Source of the DNA: Cristatella mucedo
Taxonomy: Eukaryota > Bryozoa > Phylactolaemata > Cristatellidae
Assembly: GCA_009760855.2 (NCBI GenBank)
Contig: WPIO01000032.1
Location: 843,501 to 907,500, forward strand
Direction of reading: 5' to 3'
DNA length: 64,000 nucleotides
Shown: positions 10,591 through 20,943 of the stretch, piece by piece
Layout: each line of letters opens with the position of its first letter
Position numbering within the stretch: position 1 is the first letter of the stretch
Position numbers and translations under genes: made by a program
The notes under the pieces: generated by a model
The model's database searches: none
Told to the model about the DNA's origin: nothing
What the model saw: only the letters and a program-made list of their open reading frames with translations

Positions 10591-11522
10591 TTAACTTGAT
10601 TCAAATGCATGATACTTTTCAAAATAGAAGCCGCCTATGCCTAGAGCAAGCTTAGAAATAATTGTGTATTGGTATTTATTAACATACGTAACAAAATAAA
10701 CGGGATTTGATTCCTTAAGGATTTGCAAGTTTTGAGGAACCGTCAAATATAGATGGTTTTGTACAGAAAGCTTTGCCTCTGGTTGACATCTAAGTGGTAA
10801 CATTACCACATTCTCTTTGAATGTAACTGACCCGTCTAGTAGTGTATCAATTTCAGGCTTCCGTCGTTTAAGTATCTCTCCAAAGATTATCCGGTGGTAA
10901 TACTTACTGATTAGTCTCTGCATAAAAGACACTAGCTTTTTTACTCAATCAGCTGGTGATGCATCTCAGTAGCCACGTGTCTTCATTGGACGTCGTCTTC
11001 GATTTCTATGCCCCAAACCTTGAATTCCCCAGCAGCTATCACCTTGCACGATTTGAAGCCTAGTAATATTTAAAAGAAATATACAAATGCAGTTATCATA
11101 CATCATTTGGGATGTCGTTCTTATGAAGGATAACAATTTCTAAACCCGTGATTCAGTTGGTGGAGAGATAGTTGATGGTCATTTTACAGGTAACCTAAAA
11201 TGCCTAGAATTAAATTTCGCCATTTTAGATTGCAACTTAAATATATGTCACAATTGTTATATTTTCTATAGTTAGTAAATAGACTATTGATATTAGAATT
11301 TCTCTTCTGATCGTGTTTTCAGCATTGCCCTGGACGATACTTACGTTTATTAGAAATTACTGGAATTTGTAGACCGTTTAATGGAAAGTAACTCTTATCG
11401 GAGTCACTATTGAGCTTCCGACTGAAGACACTGGAATGGAGATGTGTGGAACTGGAAGGCTGGCCGGCTTTATGCAGGACATTTGTTTGAACATTTTGAA
11501 TGTTGGATTGAAATTCAGTGTA
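10591..11522 (-). CDS. orphan gene, terminal exons (minus strand)
   Basis: The best-supported part is a terminal exon 10917-10591 (108 codons plus stop). It is preceded by a strong acceptor (TGTCTTTTATGCAG) and followed by AATAAA. A second exon, about 11522-11345, ends at a perfect GTAAGT donor in phase 1. A small middle exon starting at 11059 after TATTACTAG reads open in phase 1 (RFKSCKVIAAGEFKVWG and on) and can deliver phase 0 to the terminal exon, but its donor is non-consensus (GTGATA or GTTTGG), so the join is uncertain. The terminal exon contains SVTFKENVVMLPLRC and NHLYLTVPQNL and is basic near its start (LKRRKPEID). No signal peptide is visible, so 5' exons are probably missing. Function unknown. 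Confidence 0.45.
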
Positions 11523-11529
11523 CTCCATG

Positions 11530-12139
11530 TAATAAACAAACGTGATTCTGAATTACTTGCATACATTTTCTAAAAACTGTGGTAGAGCCTGGCAGTTCTA
11601 CAATACTGAGAATCATGGCACTAGTATACCATGATAAACTGACACTTTGATTGAAAGTTGGCTACCTGTGAACATATCAATACAAGTCAAGATGTCATTT
11701 CATTTCACCAGTCACTATCTCACATAAATTATGACATTGTTTAGGCTGGACTGCTTTTTAAATGTTTAGTTGTTAGAGCCAACGCTTATAGTCATTTTCT
11801 AAAATCTAAATGGAGCAGAAATAGCTCGGTCAGTAAAGTAGTACATGTAAATCCTTAAGAATTCAAGACTATTTAAGCTTAATGTCAGATATTTACGCTC
11901 TTTGTAACAACGCTTTTCGCCGACAGCAGTACGTGATACTGCATTCGACCTCTGCCTAAAGACCAATATTAAACATGTCTGCACAATTTGAGCAAATGAA
12001 TAGCAAGAAAAAGTTATTTTAATTGATTTAAAAATCTTTTAAAATAATTTTATATTATGATATCAAATCCTTATTAAATATTCGAAGGTCAACGGAAAAT
12101 TCTATACTGGATAACGTTTTTTCAATGGGCATGAAAGTG
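11530..12139. other. no recognisable feature
   Basis: AT-rich spacer between the minus-strand exons and the LINE copy. Only short random open frames. Confidence 0.4.
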
Positions 12140-13308
12140 TAAAGTATACGGTTTACACTCACCCTCTTGCTGATGTGATTGCCAAGCACAATCTAGGCTT
12201 TCACTTCTATGCGGATGACACTCAGTTGTACCTCTGCTTTGATCCCTCCCAGCCTTCGAGCACCTCAAATTCTCCCGACTAACTTGCTGCATGCATTAAT
12301 GACATCCGCACATGGGTGGCAGCAAATTTTCTAAAACTGAACGATGATAAAACTAACTTAATAGTTATGGGAAAACCCAGTGTGATTCAGAGATTGGAAA
12401 GGCTGACTCTCAAAATTGGCTCTGCCAGAATATCTCCTGTTAAATCAGCTCGAAATCTAGGTGTCATATTTAAAAGCGACCTCTCGTTAGACGACCATAT
12501 CAGCTCCACAGTCAAATCTGCCTATTTTCAGCTTCATAACATTGCTAAAATTCGGGCTTGTTTTGAGAAGGATACCACGTCCAAGTTGGTCCATGCATTC
12601 GTGACATCCCGTCTCGACTTCTGCAACTCACTGCTTATTGGCCTACCAGCATGTGCGATCAGGCGATTGCAGATGGTGCAAAACTCTGCAGCTAGGCATG
12701 TCTGTCGTGAGCGTCCCAGTTGCCACATTACTCCACTTCTCGCCGACCTGCACTGGCTACCAGTAAAGCAACGGATTGACTTCAAGGTTTTGTCGCTCAC
12801 TTTTAGGTCCCTTCATTCTATGGCTCCAGCCTATCTCTCCGATATACTCCCCCATCAGGCCAAGCATCGTACCACCAGCTTTTCGGAATCCAATAGTGTA
12901 CAAATACCTCATACAAACCTTAAATCCTTTGGAGACCGTGCATTTAGTTCGTATGCTCCCAAAGCCTGGAACTCCCTCCCGACATGCGTCAGAACAACCC
13001 CTGACCTGAACACATTTAAAAGGAACTTAAAAACACACCTATTTAGGACAGCATTTAGTGGGTCACTGTGATTCGTCCTTGATGTGCTTATGCGTGCTGA
13101 CACTGTGCATGCTGCCACTAACCACATTTGCATGCTCACCCTGTGCATGTCATCCCTAACCATGTTATTCATTTGTTTGTTTTTCAAGCATGATTTTACT
13201 TACCATTCAATTGCATTTCACTTTGCAGCAAATTTAAAGCGCCTTGAAAGAGATTAGGTTCTCTGTGGGCGCTTCTTTGAGTGCATTATTATTATTATAT
13301 TAATATTA
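12140..13308 (+). mobile_element. LINE family A, best-preserved 3' copy
   Basis: 5'-truncated CR1/L2-like retrotransposon. It starts just before the RT palm motif FHFYADDTQLY (YADD at 12208-12219, both catalytic Asp kept). After an in-frame TAA near 12281, the frame is open from 12316 to 13071 (251 codons), covering the end of RT and the conserved C-terminal region: TSRLDFCNSLLIGLP, ARHVCRERPSCHITPLLAD, HWLPVKQRIDFK and KSFGDRAFSSYAPKAWNSLP. The 3' untranslated part ends in 'GGGCGCTTCTTTGAGTGCATT' (shown here as a 21-base stretch broken at GGGCGCTTCTTTGAGTGC then ATT repeats). This is the reference copy used to recognise the others. It lacks endonuclease and most of RT and so cannot move by itself. 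Confidence 0.88.
12316..13071 (+). pseudogene. reverse transcriptase C-terminal fragment (LINE family A)
   Basis: Open frame of 251 codons inside the LINE copy, starting at an internal Met just after the YADD palm box. It covers the RT thumb and the C-terminal domain typical of CR1/L2 ORF2 proteins (SRLDFCNSLL and HWLPVKQRIDFK motifs) and ends naturally in HLFRTAFSGSL. Known role of the full-length protein: target-primed reverse transcription in the nucleus. This part alone lacks the catalytic palm. Confidence 0.8.
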
Positions 13309-13382
13309 TACTGAACGAGAAAATCTTTAAAAGGTAAACCGTGAGAATATCAAGTCGATGTCGATTGTGAATGACACGAAGC

Positions 13383-13388
13383 TTTATT
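13383..13388 (-). terminator. poly(A) signal overlapping a stop codon
   Basis: AATAAA on the minus strand overlaps the TAA stop of the exon at 13384-13610. It supports that exon as a real 3' terminal exon with a very short 3' untranslated region. Confidence 0.4.
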
Positions 13389-13610
13389 CATTTATTCGAG
13401 ATCTGATTATGGCTACAGGTGTGATTAAGGCTTTACATAAGGTGCATATTTTCCATGAGTACTTTCTAATGACTAGCCTTTTTCGATCCGTTCTTAAAAA
13501 TTTTGCAATATTATGCATTAGCCGAATTTGCCACTCAGCCCCTAAATCTTTAAAGCCTAAATCTAATTCATTGTTTAGCATATGTTCTGGTAATAGCTCT
13601 GCGATTGAGG
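13384..13610 (-). CDS. putative 3' terminal exon, orphan gene
   Basis: Preceded on the minus strand by a strong pyrimidine-rich acceptor (TTTTGATTTCAATTCTAG). It enters in phase 1 and runs 74 codons to TAA. The peptide contains IAELLPEHMLNNELDLGF and is basic further on (FLRTDRKRLVIRK, then CTLCKALITP). AATAAA overlaps the stop. The opposite strand is also open (13358-13720) but has no splice or poly(A) support. Upstream exons were not identified. Function unknown. Confidence 0.4.
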
Positions 13611-13976
13611 CTAGAATTGAAATCAAAATTAGAAGGCCGACCAATAATGAGGCGCATGCCCTATACCTTGATGCCAACATCTACACACAGGCTGCATGCC
13701 ACTTAGCATGCATAGCTTGACATTGACATAGCATACCAGTTGATGCTTCCCTGACTTTTATGAAACAACTAGCAAGTGCATCGAGTACCTAGACCAGCAA
13801 TCACAGATGGCCTAAAATGCTAAAATTGCTCTTCAATTCGTCAATCATTGTATTTGGCCACCCAGTAGTATTGGACAGACTCTAGAACTTCCTGCTAAAT
13901 ATGCTGCTTGCTAAAATCAAGGTTCTACCTATCACTGACCAGTTTGTGAGGGAGAAGCTTGATGAAATTCTACGGG

Positions 13977-14102
13977 TTATCTATATATCAATTGATATAT
14001 ATCAATTTGATTATCAATCATCAAAATCAATAATGATATATTGATAGATATCAATAAATTGATAGATATCAATATTGATAGATATCTCGGTTATCTATCA
14101 AG
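13977..14102. repeat. AT-rich palindromic minisatellite
   Basis: About 125 bp of overlapping units built from ATTGATAGATATCAAT and TATATATCAATTGATATATA. Each unit is self-complementary, so single strands can form serial hairpins. Confidence 0.85.
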
Positions 14103-14149
14103 TGATCGGTCAAATTATCTACGTTATCTGCAAGAATTGTCTACCAACC

Positions 14150-15420
14150 CTCTCCGGGCTGTATAATGTTCGGATTACCTAACAGAAATATTCGAGTGTG
14201 TCAGGTCTTTATTGATAGTTCCTGACTTGAAAGCTGACGACCATATGAATGGTCAATTAGTTTCTCGTTTCTGTCTGGAGAGCTGCTAAATAATCCAACA
14301 TGTTCGTCGTATGCCTTTTATTGTTGGCCATATTCTGGATCTCATCACAAACAATATCGGCCAGCTGAACTTTTTGCATAACCCATGACTATTTAGACTA
14401 CTTGTTCAGTCTCATTAATGGTTCCTGCTCTATCGTATGTGGAGATCAGTGTCAGGGTTTTCCAGTTATGCAACTTGAAAAGCTTTTATGCTGGAGAAGT
14501 TTTTTAATCTGTTTGCGACGCAGATCCACTCGATCTACAACCAAGTTTTCTATGTCAGTATCGACACTCCCCTTATACATCAAACTCAAACACGTGAGTG
14601 CTCTCGGTGACATCCTCCCCTTTACCCTATAAATAAACGTACTGGTTAATGGAGATTTTTTTAATTTACCTATTAACTTCAAAAGTTGCATCTTTTAAAT
14701 CCTTGTTTGAACACTGCTTTTGTCTTTGTCTTATTCTGATCTAGCTAGTTTCTCAAAATTCCTTCTTAAATTTACCTGAGAGCTTAGAAAAGCAAGCAAT
14801 TATATTTTATATTTTAATTGCTAACTTAAATGCTGCGATTAAGAACCACAGTAAGTTTTTAAGACTGTTTGTTTTTCTAATTCTAAGAGTGTAACTATGT
14901 TAACGGTGCTGCCGATGCAATTTCTGCATTATGTATTTAAATGATTGCACTAATCTGGCCTCTCCATAACCACTTCCCACTAAAAAATTAGAGTAAGAAA
15001 CTGCGAGCTTCTTCAATAAATTACGACTTTATTTTTATTACACGGAGCAGTTACTTTAATTAAACTTTGAAGAAAATTATCTCTAGGTGACCAGCTATGA
15101 GCCCCACCTGGTCTTTTCCAGGAGACATTTTTATCCTGTCACAACACAGACTTTTTCCTCCGATAGATAATCTTGCTAATAAGTCTTTTAAACCTGCAAC
15201 CGTTAAAACAATACTTTAAAACCCTGAATCAGATTAAGAAGTCCAAGGGAACTAACACAGTATTTTCCTTCTCTTTTTTGTCCAAAGTTATTGAAAATAT
15301 TTGGGCTAAGTAGCCTGTAGCACATATTGAAAATTATTATTTGCTAGAATAATTTCATTTATGATTTAAGCAGCACCTAAATGTAACCAATGCCATTGTA
15401 AGCAAAGAGAAAGGCATAAA
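14150..15420 (+). mobile_element. old LINE remnant (endonuclease end and RT start)
   Basis: Heavily decayed. The frame near 14295-14365 reads MPFIVGHILDLI, matching the RGHTLDLIIT motif at the end of CR1/L2 endonuclease domains. Near 15260-15400 it reads FLSKVIENIWAK then VAHIENYYLLE, matching the RT0-1 region FLSKxLEKVVAxQLxxHLxxNxLLE. The sequence between is unreadable. Family A or B cannot be decided. Confidence 0.5.
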
Positions 15421-15739
15421 TGTTACTGCCATGTAACCGATCGGTGAGTGATTAGCGACTGTATGGTGACTATGTTAGTGGGTTATGAAAAGCTAAACAA
15501 AACTGTCCAATGGAAGAGACAAACCACTAGTTTGAAAATCTTGCCTGAAATCTTTCACTCTCCCTGTCTGTAATTTACTTATGACTCAGGTCACGACCTG
15601 CTAGTGGACCATGATCTTTCAAGGGAAGCTAAAAACCAGATCTATTTCTCACGGGTTTGTCGGATCTATTAAAAGTGGACTTTTTTGCTAGTGCATCCTG
15701 ACTCTGAGCATAATATTTAATGTAATATTGCCTTTTCTG
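15421..15739. other. no recognisable feature
   Basis: Short spacer between LINE remnants. Nothing identified. Confidence 0.4.
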
Positions 15740-16235
15740 TAACGCCAACAAGGCGAATGGACGGCTGGATGTTATATGGCAGAGTTTTTACTAGATCACC
15801 CCAGTCATAGGCAGCTTTTGGCATGCCGAAGGTAACCAGCAGACTAAAGCTCACCTAATATGGAACATTCGACTAGCCGAGCTGTATTTTGTCAGGATAT
15901 CGTTCGTGGAAGTGGGAGCACTATGAAAGTAGCAGCTCTGGACGTGTAGGACGTGAAGGTGCAACATTCGGCTGCATGAGATTGGTTGGCATCGTATAGG
16001 AATTGTGGACGACAGTTCAGTACAGACTAGAGTCTGGAGAGCTAGGGATCTGTCACCGGCGGTCTGTAAACTTTGGAAGTGAGCAGCTAACTCATTTGCA
16101 TGGTAACACTGCGGCTACAATTATATAAGCTGAAACTGAAACACCAGTTCAGCTAGGTGTAAAGGACCCAAGCGATAGCGTACCGTGTAGGTACCAGACA
16201 GCATTAGTCTCTATCGTTTGGTCCATTATAAAAAT
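15740..16235 (-). mobile_element. LINE family B fragment (minus strand)
   Basis: Aligns by eye with the reverse-strand family B copies at 31404 and 45830. Shared landmarks in order are ACGCC..., AAGTAGCAG near 15928, GAATTGTGGA near 15999, AGAGTCTGG near 16030 and the complement of the 'CTTAGCTGAACTG' motif near 16143. Strongly diverged and non-functional. Confidence 0.5.
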
Positions 16236-16884
16236 AAATACGACGAAAGTCTGAATATCTTAGATACCTTGAATGGCCTAGCATGGATATTCATAACAGC
16301 AGCAGAGGCCTAGAATATTTTTCACAGCCATATCAGAAACCATTGGCAGTAATCCAGTAAAGACAAAACCAGTAAGCTAGTTGAATGCTGAACGAGTCAC
16401 CTTTTTAGATACACTCTAGGCAGACACAGGGATAGAATGTGCTGGTTATTTGTGGAAGCAGTTTTATACTAAAAACCTTTCATTTAAGCCTTAGGAAGCG
16501 GTTAAGGAGTACAATTTAAAACTTCGAGCGAATAAAAAAGTCTTAATACAGAATCGCCAACAAGAGGATCTGAGTGAAGAAGTCCGGCCACATGCTTATG
16601 GTGTCCTGTAAGTAGGATCGAGAATGTATCCTCGTTTAGTTTAAGGATATATGCAGACATCAAAGACAAAATTTAAAGAGGCAATCGTGAAGTGTTTAGT
16701 TGCTGAAGTGGATTTTATTCTGCATTCATTTGAATTCCAAAAGAAGCATGGTATACAATGAATAGAAGTGACAGCCGATCCCATAGGTCTGAATAATTTT
16801 TCCACGAGGCTCGGTATAAATGGAGAACCCCCGCGAATCAAGAACGGCCGCTTGTGGAACTCTGCACATGAATGGTCTGCTGGA
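16236..16884. other. no recognisable feature
   Basis: No confident exon. Open frames overlapping 16641-16989 on both strands are short and in part run into LINE sequence. Confidence 0.4.
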
Positions 16885-17738
16885 TATGAAAGCGACACTG
16901 GACCAAGAGAACTTGAGCAACTACCGCCCAGTCTCCTTTCTATCATTCCTGTAAAAAGACATTGGACCGAGTCGTGGCAGACCCACTGACCTCATATATT
17001 GATATTGAAACTTCGAACCTTGCTAGTAAGTTCTAGTCTAGCTTTACAGCTTATCACTGAAACGAGTCAGCATTGCTTCGGGTGTGGCAACGATCTGCTT
17101 AGGAATGCAGACATGGGTAGATTATCTCTGCTTTTTTTGCTTGATCTTTCGGCAGCTTTAGATAATATCGATCACTAAGTTGTTCTTGAGCGCCAATCGT
17201 CTCATCTGTGCACCACTGGCACTGCTCTGCAATGGTTCAGGTCCTATGTAAATGGTAACTTCAGAGTAGTGATGTGAATGGACAAAGATAGCTTGAGGTA
17301 CCTCTGAAATATGGGTTACCTCAGGGCTCCGTTCTAGGACCGCTTTTTTCAAGGTTTATATGCTCCCACTTGCAGATGTGATTGCCATGCACAATATAGG
17401 CTTTCACTTCTATGTGGACCTGAACACATTTAAAAGGAACTTAAAAACACACCTATTTAGGACAGTATTTAGTGGGTCCCTGTGATTCGTCCTTGATGTG
17501 CTTATGCGTGCTGACACTGTGCATGCTGACACTAACTGCTGCCACTAACTACATTTGCATGCTGACCCTGTGCATGTCACCCCTAACCATATTATTCATT
17601 TCGTTTGTTTTTCAAGCATGAATTTACTTACCATTCAATTGCATTTCACTTTACAGCAAATGTAAAGCGCCTAGAGAGAGATTAAGTTCTCTGAGGGTGC
17701 TTTATCAAGTGATTTATTATTATTATTACCCAGGTTGG
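16885..17738 (+). mobile_element. LINE family A copy with internal deletion
   Basis: Begins with ATLDQENLSNYRPVSF-like RT sequence (compare 28455-28510) and carries the RT1-4 region (LLFLLDLSAAL-like at about 17130-17160). It reaches the palm box at 17390-17398 (FHFYV) and then jumps directly, at about 17399-17401, to the segment matching 13000 in the reference copy. About 790 bp including YADD and the whole thumb/C-terminus are missing. The 3' tail carries a short internal duplication of the 'CTGACACTAAC' motif and ends in ATT repeats. Confidence 0.78.
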
Positions 17739-18446
17739 GTTCGGTTGGCTGGGATCGGACGGCTATAGTGAGGGTTAGGGTCACCGGCTAGGCCGGAGTC
17801 AGACCTATGCATTGCCGGATGAGTGGTGACGAGAGGTCACCGGGGCTCGTGGGTACGGGAAGTTGGCCAAGTAAGTCGTGGTGTTGGAGGCTCACGGTCT
17901 CGCCGAGTTATGCACCTGGATTCGTGCAGGCGGGCTCCTGCGATGCTGCCACACACGCAAGGGAACGAGTACCCAAGGCCCGAGCGGAGCTGGATAGCTC
18001 GCTTGTTGTTGACTTGTTTATATTCCGCGTTCTCCGTGTAGCGTGTTCGTGACCCCCCATGTGTTGGCGTCTTTCGGTGGAAGCTTACGACTGTAGTAGT
18101 TGTCGACTCGAACTAGCCAGCAGTTACTCAGCCAGCCGGGTTTTGGACGGCGTACGCTCGTACTGTTGAACTCGGAGTCGGTACAACGACAGGACTGCAG
18201 AAGCCGACTGACCCCAACTAACACGTTTGTTCGCGCTTGCTGCGTCATCGCGCTCCCATAGTGTATAATGTATAGGATCCTCCCTGTAGACTTGTTTAGT
18301 TCACCTGTTGTTGTTGGCGCATGCGTTATAAAGATGTTTAACCTGACGGCCGCTCGTCTTACCCTAGCTCGGCGGCATGGCGAGCGGCATCGTGGCCGGA
18401 GTATGACGGGTTGGGCGGGAAATAGCCTTTGACCCCTAGAACCCGG
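17739..18446. other. GC-rich block of unknown nature
   Basis: About 700 bp, clearly richer in G and C than its surroundings, wedged between the ATT tail of a LINE and the broken integrase of the gypsy element. On the minus strand its first bases (just below 18455) read TGTAACCGGG, an LTR-like start, but I found no matching end and no AATAAA. It could be an LTR of another element or host 5' sequence. Confidence 0.3.
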
Positions 18447-19350
18447 TTACACAGCTACCACGTCCCACGGCCATCCTACAGGTATCGTTACCCGCGGGGC
18501 GTTAACGAGCTGCGTCCCCTTAACCGATTGGCATACCTGGCATGACCGGCAATATAGCATGACGTCACGGTTCATATAGACCCAATAAGTGTGGTCTCGT
18601 AGTCGGTCGTACGTCCGCTTACTGCCTTGGTGACCGCTGTCGTCATGATGCCGTCTGAGCTGTTCTTCTCGGCTGGCTGGCGGCGCGACCAAAGCATATC
18701 TATATTCGGCTCCTGGTCGAGGGCGAAAGTAGCGGTAGAGGACGCCGTCGACCAGTATTAGCTGGACCCACATTTGTCGGAACCGCCGTAATGGATGACG
18801 GGTCCACTGTGGTGATTGGTTTGAACCGGCCTCCAGTGCCTCTGCCACAGCCATAGAAAACGGATCTCGCAGCTGCATCTCTCTGATGTCGCTCACCTTC
18901 ACCGCCGGCCAAACCTCGGCGAGACACGCTCACAGGTCCTCAGTTGGCTGGCCAGACAGGACGTCTGCCTGGGTGTTAAGCTGCGCTCTCCAGTACGGTT
19001 TTTCAAACTCGAACTCCTGCAAGGCGACAGCCCAGCGTGCCAGAATCCCCAGGGCTTTCTGGTCGGGAAGCCGCGCAAGCGGATTGAGATCGGTTCTGGC
19101 CTCGAATCCTCGACCCAGGAGATAGTGCAAGAACTCCTTCAAGGCGTATATGAGTGGCAGACACTATTTTTGGGTGGTGCCATAGTTTCGTTCACTAGGA
19201 GACAAGGCGCGGCTCTTGAACGCCAGCAATCGGCCTTCTTGCTTCAATATCCCAACGAGATCTTGGTCACTGGCGTCGGTCGAGACGACGAAAGGCTCGG
19301 CAGTCGTCGGGTAGGCAAGCACCGGGGCCGTGGCCAGCGCCCCCTTCAAT
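18447..19350 (-). pseudogene. pol remnant: RNase H and integrase zinc finger
   Basis: The RNase H segment (about 19350-18930, two frames) contains EPFVVSTDASD and, further on, TDLNPLARL and ARWAVALQEFEFE, the motifs of gypsy RNase H with its first catalytic Asp present. It continues after a stop (TEDL*) into the integrase N-terminal zinc-binding domain (18902-18447). There the His-His-Cys-Cys ligands are visible in the segments RRHHDDSGHQGSKRTYDRL and CRSCQVCQ. The reading frame ends after PWDVVAV, just where the catalytic core should begin. Confidence 0.8.
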
Positions 19351-19431
19351 AGCTCAAAGTGCTATTGCTGGGTCCGCTCCCAGGTGTATGGCGTCTCAGC
19401 CGCAAGCAGTGCATGCTAAGGGGGGGCCAAC

Positions 19432-19890
19432 TCAGCAAAGCAATTGATGAACCAGCGATAGTAGGACCCAAGCCCAAAAAAGTGCGAAGCTCTGACACCT
19501 AAGTCGGCGTTGGCTAGTAGCTGACTTGGCGCACTTTCTCTGGGTCATGCCGTTACTGTCAAAGACACTGGCCACTGGCCAGTCGTTGAGTTGGCGAACT
19601 TTCTCCTGGTCAGGGCGCATGCCGTTCCTGTCAAAGACATGCCCCAGGTATTTCGCCTCCTCACTGTCCGGTGGCCCGAAAGGCTGATTGGCCGCCCTCT
19701 TTAAGGTCGTCCAGGTTGGAAGGTATAGTGCGTGTGTACAGCGGCGGGCAGCCTCTTCCTTAATTAATGATGCGTGTGAACCACTGTCGATCAATGCTAA
19801 TACAGTTTTGTCGCCGACGACGACAGCCATGCATGACGAACGTGCTCGCAACCCTCTAAGCATAGCTGTACCGCACAGGGGGCTCTCCAT
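19432..19890 (-). pseudogene. protease fused by deletion to RT end
   Basis: One open frame of about 150 codons joins two normally distant pieces: an aspartic protease active-site region (VLALIDSGSHASLI, catalytic DSG) and the C-terminal end of RT (EEAKYLGHVFDRNGMRPD). Several hundred RT codons including the YxDD palm are missing between them. The downstream part then shows a partial repeat of the DWPVA / FDSNGM / DRNGM region and a shift of frame. Confidence 0.75.
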
Positions 19891-19969
19891 ACTCAGCCCA
19901 CGGCCCCCCAGCGAGGTGCGGGCCTCGCCCGTTTCCCTGAGGCTGTCTGGTAGTCGGTGCGGCTCTGTG

Positions 19970-20740
19970 GTTTGTACAGTTGCGGGCTACGTGGCCGAAG
20001 CCCGAGCACTCCCAGCACTGCACTTTCTTCGGGCCGCCGAAGTTTTCCGTCTGCCCGCGCTCGAGATGGCGCGGCCGAGCCCGCTAGCACCGCTGCACAC
20101 TCTCGTCCAAGCTCTCCCGATTCGTTCAGTGCTTCGACTCACATGAGCTGGAGCTCGGCCTCCAAGGTCGCCGGGCGGGCAGTAAGCTCGTCGACGACAT
20201 TCACACGCGTCGCTCCAGCTCGAAGGACGCTACGGTAGAATGTTTGCATCCTTGTTGCATAGCTATTAGAACCATGGCTCGCTTCAGAGAGTCCACTGGC
20301 GTTTTACAGTCCGACGAAGCCGTAATGGTGGAGGCCACACTGTCCGGCAGTCCATTCAAAAATGATGGTACAGGAGAGACTTTTGCGGCGTCGCTTAAGT
20401 CTGGCATCGCTTACCTGAGCAGGCGCTTGAAGTCGTACATAAAGTTCCGCACCGGCTCGCCATCCTGCATGAAGCGGCCTTCAAAGTCGCGGAGGTACTC
20501 ACCACGTCCCTCCTCTGGCGAGAACGCCTCCTCTAACGCTTCTTTTACTTCTTTTATCGTTCGCTTCCCGCTTTCCAGTTCCAAATATTAGACGAGCGCC
20601 TCACCCGCTAGAAAAGCTTGTACCTTGCTCATTCAAGATGCCTCATCCAAGCCGTTTTCCGACACACAGGCATCAAAACATTAATTCCAGAGGTCGAGCG
20701 GCAATCGGCCGTCATACACCGGCGGCATCATTGCAGTAAC
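19970..20740 (-). pseudogene. gag remnant with CCHC zinc knuckle
   Basis: Starts just inside the primer-binding site with MVTAMMPPVYDGRLPLDLW (in-frame stops follow). It is interrupted by several stops but readable through KEVKEALEEAFSPEEGRGEY, RDFEGRFMQDGEPVRNF and a Ty3/gypsy capsid-like segment. The zinc knuckle CWECSGFGHVARNC (C-X2-C-X4-H-X4-C) lies at 20017-19976. Gag of the intact element would form the particle and bind RNA. Confidence 0.75.
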
Positions 20741-20757
20741 CATTCTCTGCTACCAAT

Positions 20758-20943
20758 TGTTACGTTACTGAGTCTCCAGCAGCAGCAGCTCTAGTGGAGT
20801 CTCAAGGAGACACGAAAACACGAGCAGACGAACGTGAGCGGTGAACGAAACTCGATCTTTATTCCCCCAGCAGGTACATGTGCAAGCTAGGGGTTGACTC
20901 ACCACAGATAAGGGGATCATCTGTGGTGGGCCACATGCTAACA
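20758..20943 (-). repeat. 5' LTR of the gypsy-type element
   Basis: 186 bp on the minus strand, beginning TGTTAGCATGTGG and ending GTAACA, with inverted TGTTA...TAACA ends. It carries an AATAAA poly(A) signal in the middle. No second copy was found at the low-coordinate side, so the 3' LTR is missing. Confidence 0.65.

Larger units (their letters stand above)
18447..20943 (-). mobile_element. Ty3/gypsy-type LTR retrotransposon, gutted copy
   Basis: Reading on the minus strand: 5' LTR (20943-20758), primer-binding-site-like TGGTAGCAGAGAATGG just inside it, gag remnant with zinc knuckle, aspartic protease, only the last part of RT, RNase H, and the integrase HHCC zinc finger, after which the element stops. 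The RT core, the integrase DDE core and the 3' LTR are absent. Domain order PR-RT-RH-IN is that of Ty3/gypsy (Metaviridae-type) elements. The block is GC-rich relative to its neighbours. Stops and frameshifts occur in every gene; no envelope-like gene is seen. The copy cannot replicate. Confidence 0.85.

Noticed and set aside
10591-10917. Resemblance of this exon to a netrin-like (NTR/C345C) domain
   Set aside because: Only a loose similarity around LPLRC and NHLYLTV; cysteine pattern and length do not fit, so not claimed.
13358-13720. 120-codon plus-strand frame
   Set aside because: Antisense to a better-supported exon with acceptor and AATAAA; no signals of its own.
13977-14102. CRISPR-like array
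   Set aside because: Repeats overlap without unique spacers and the genome is eukaryotic.
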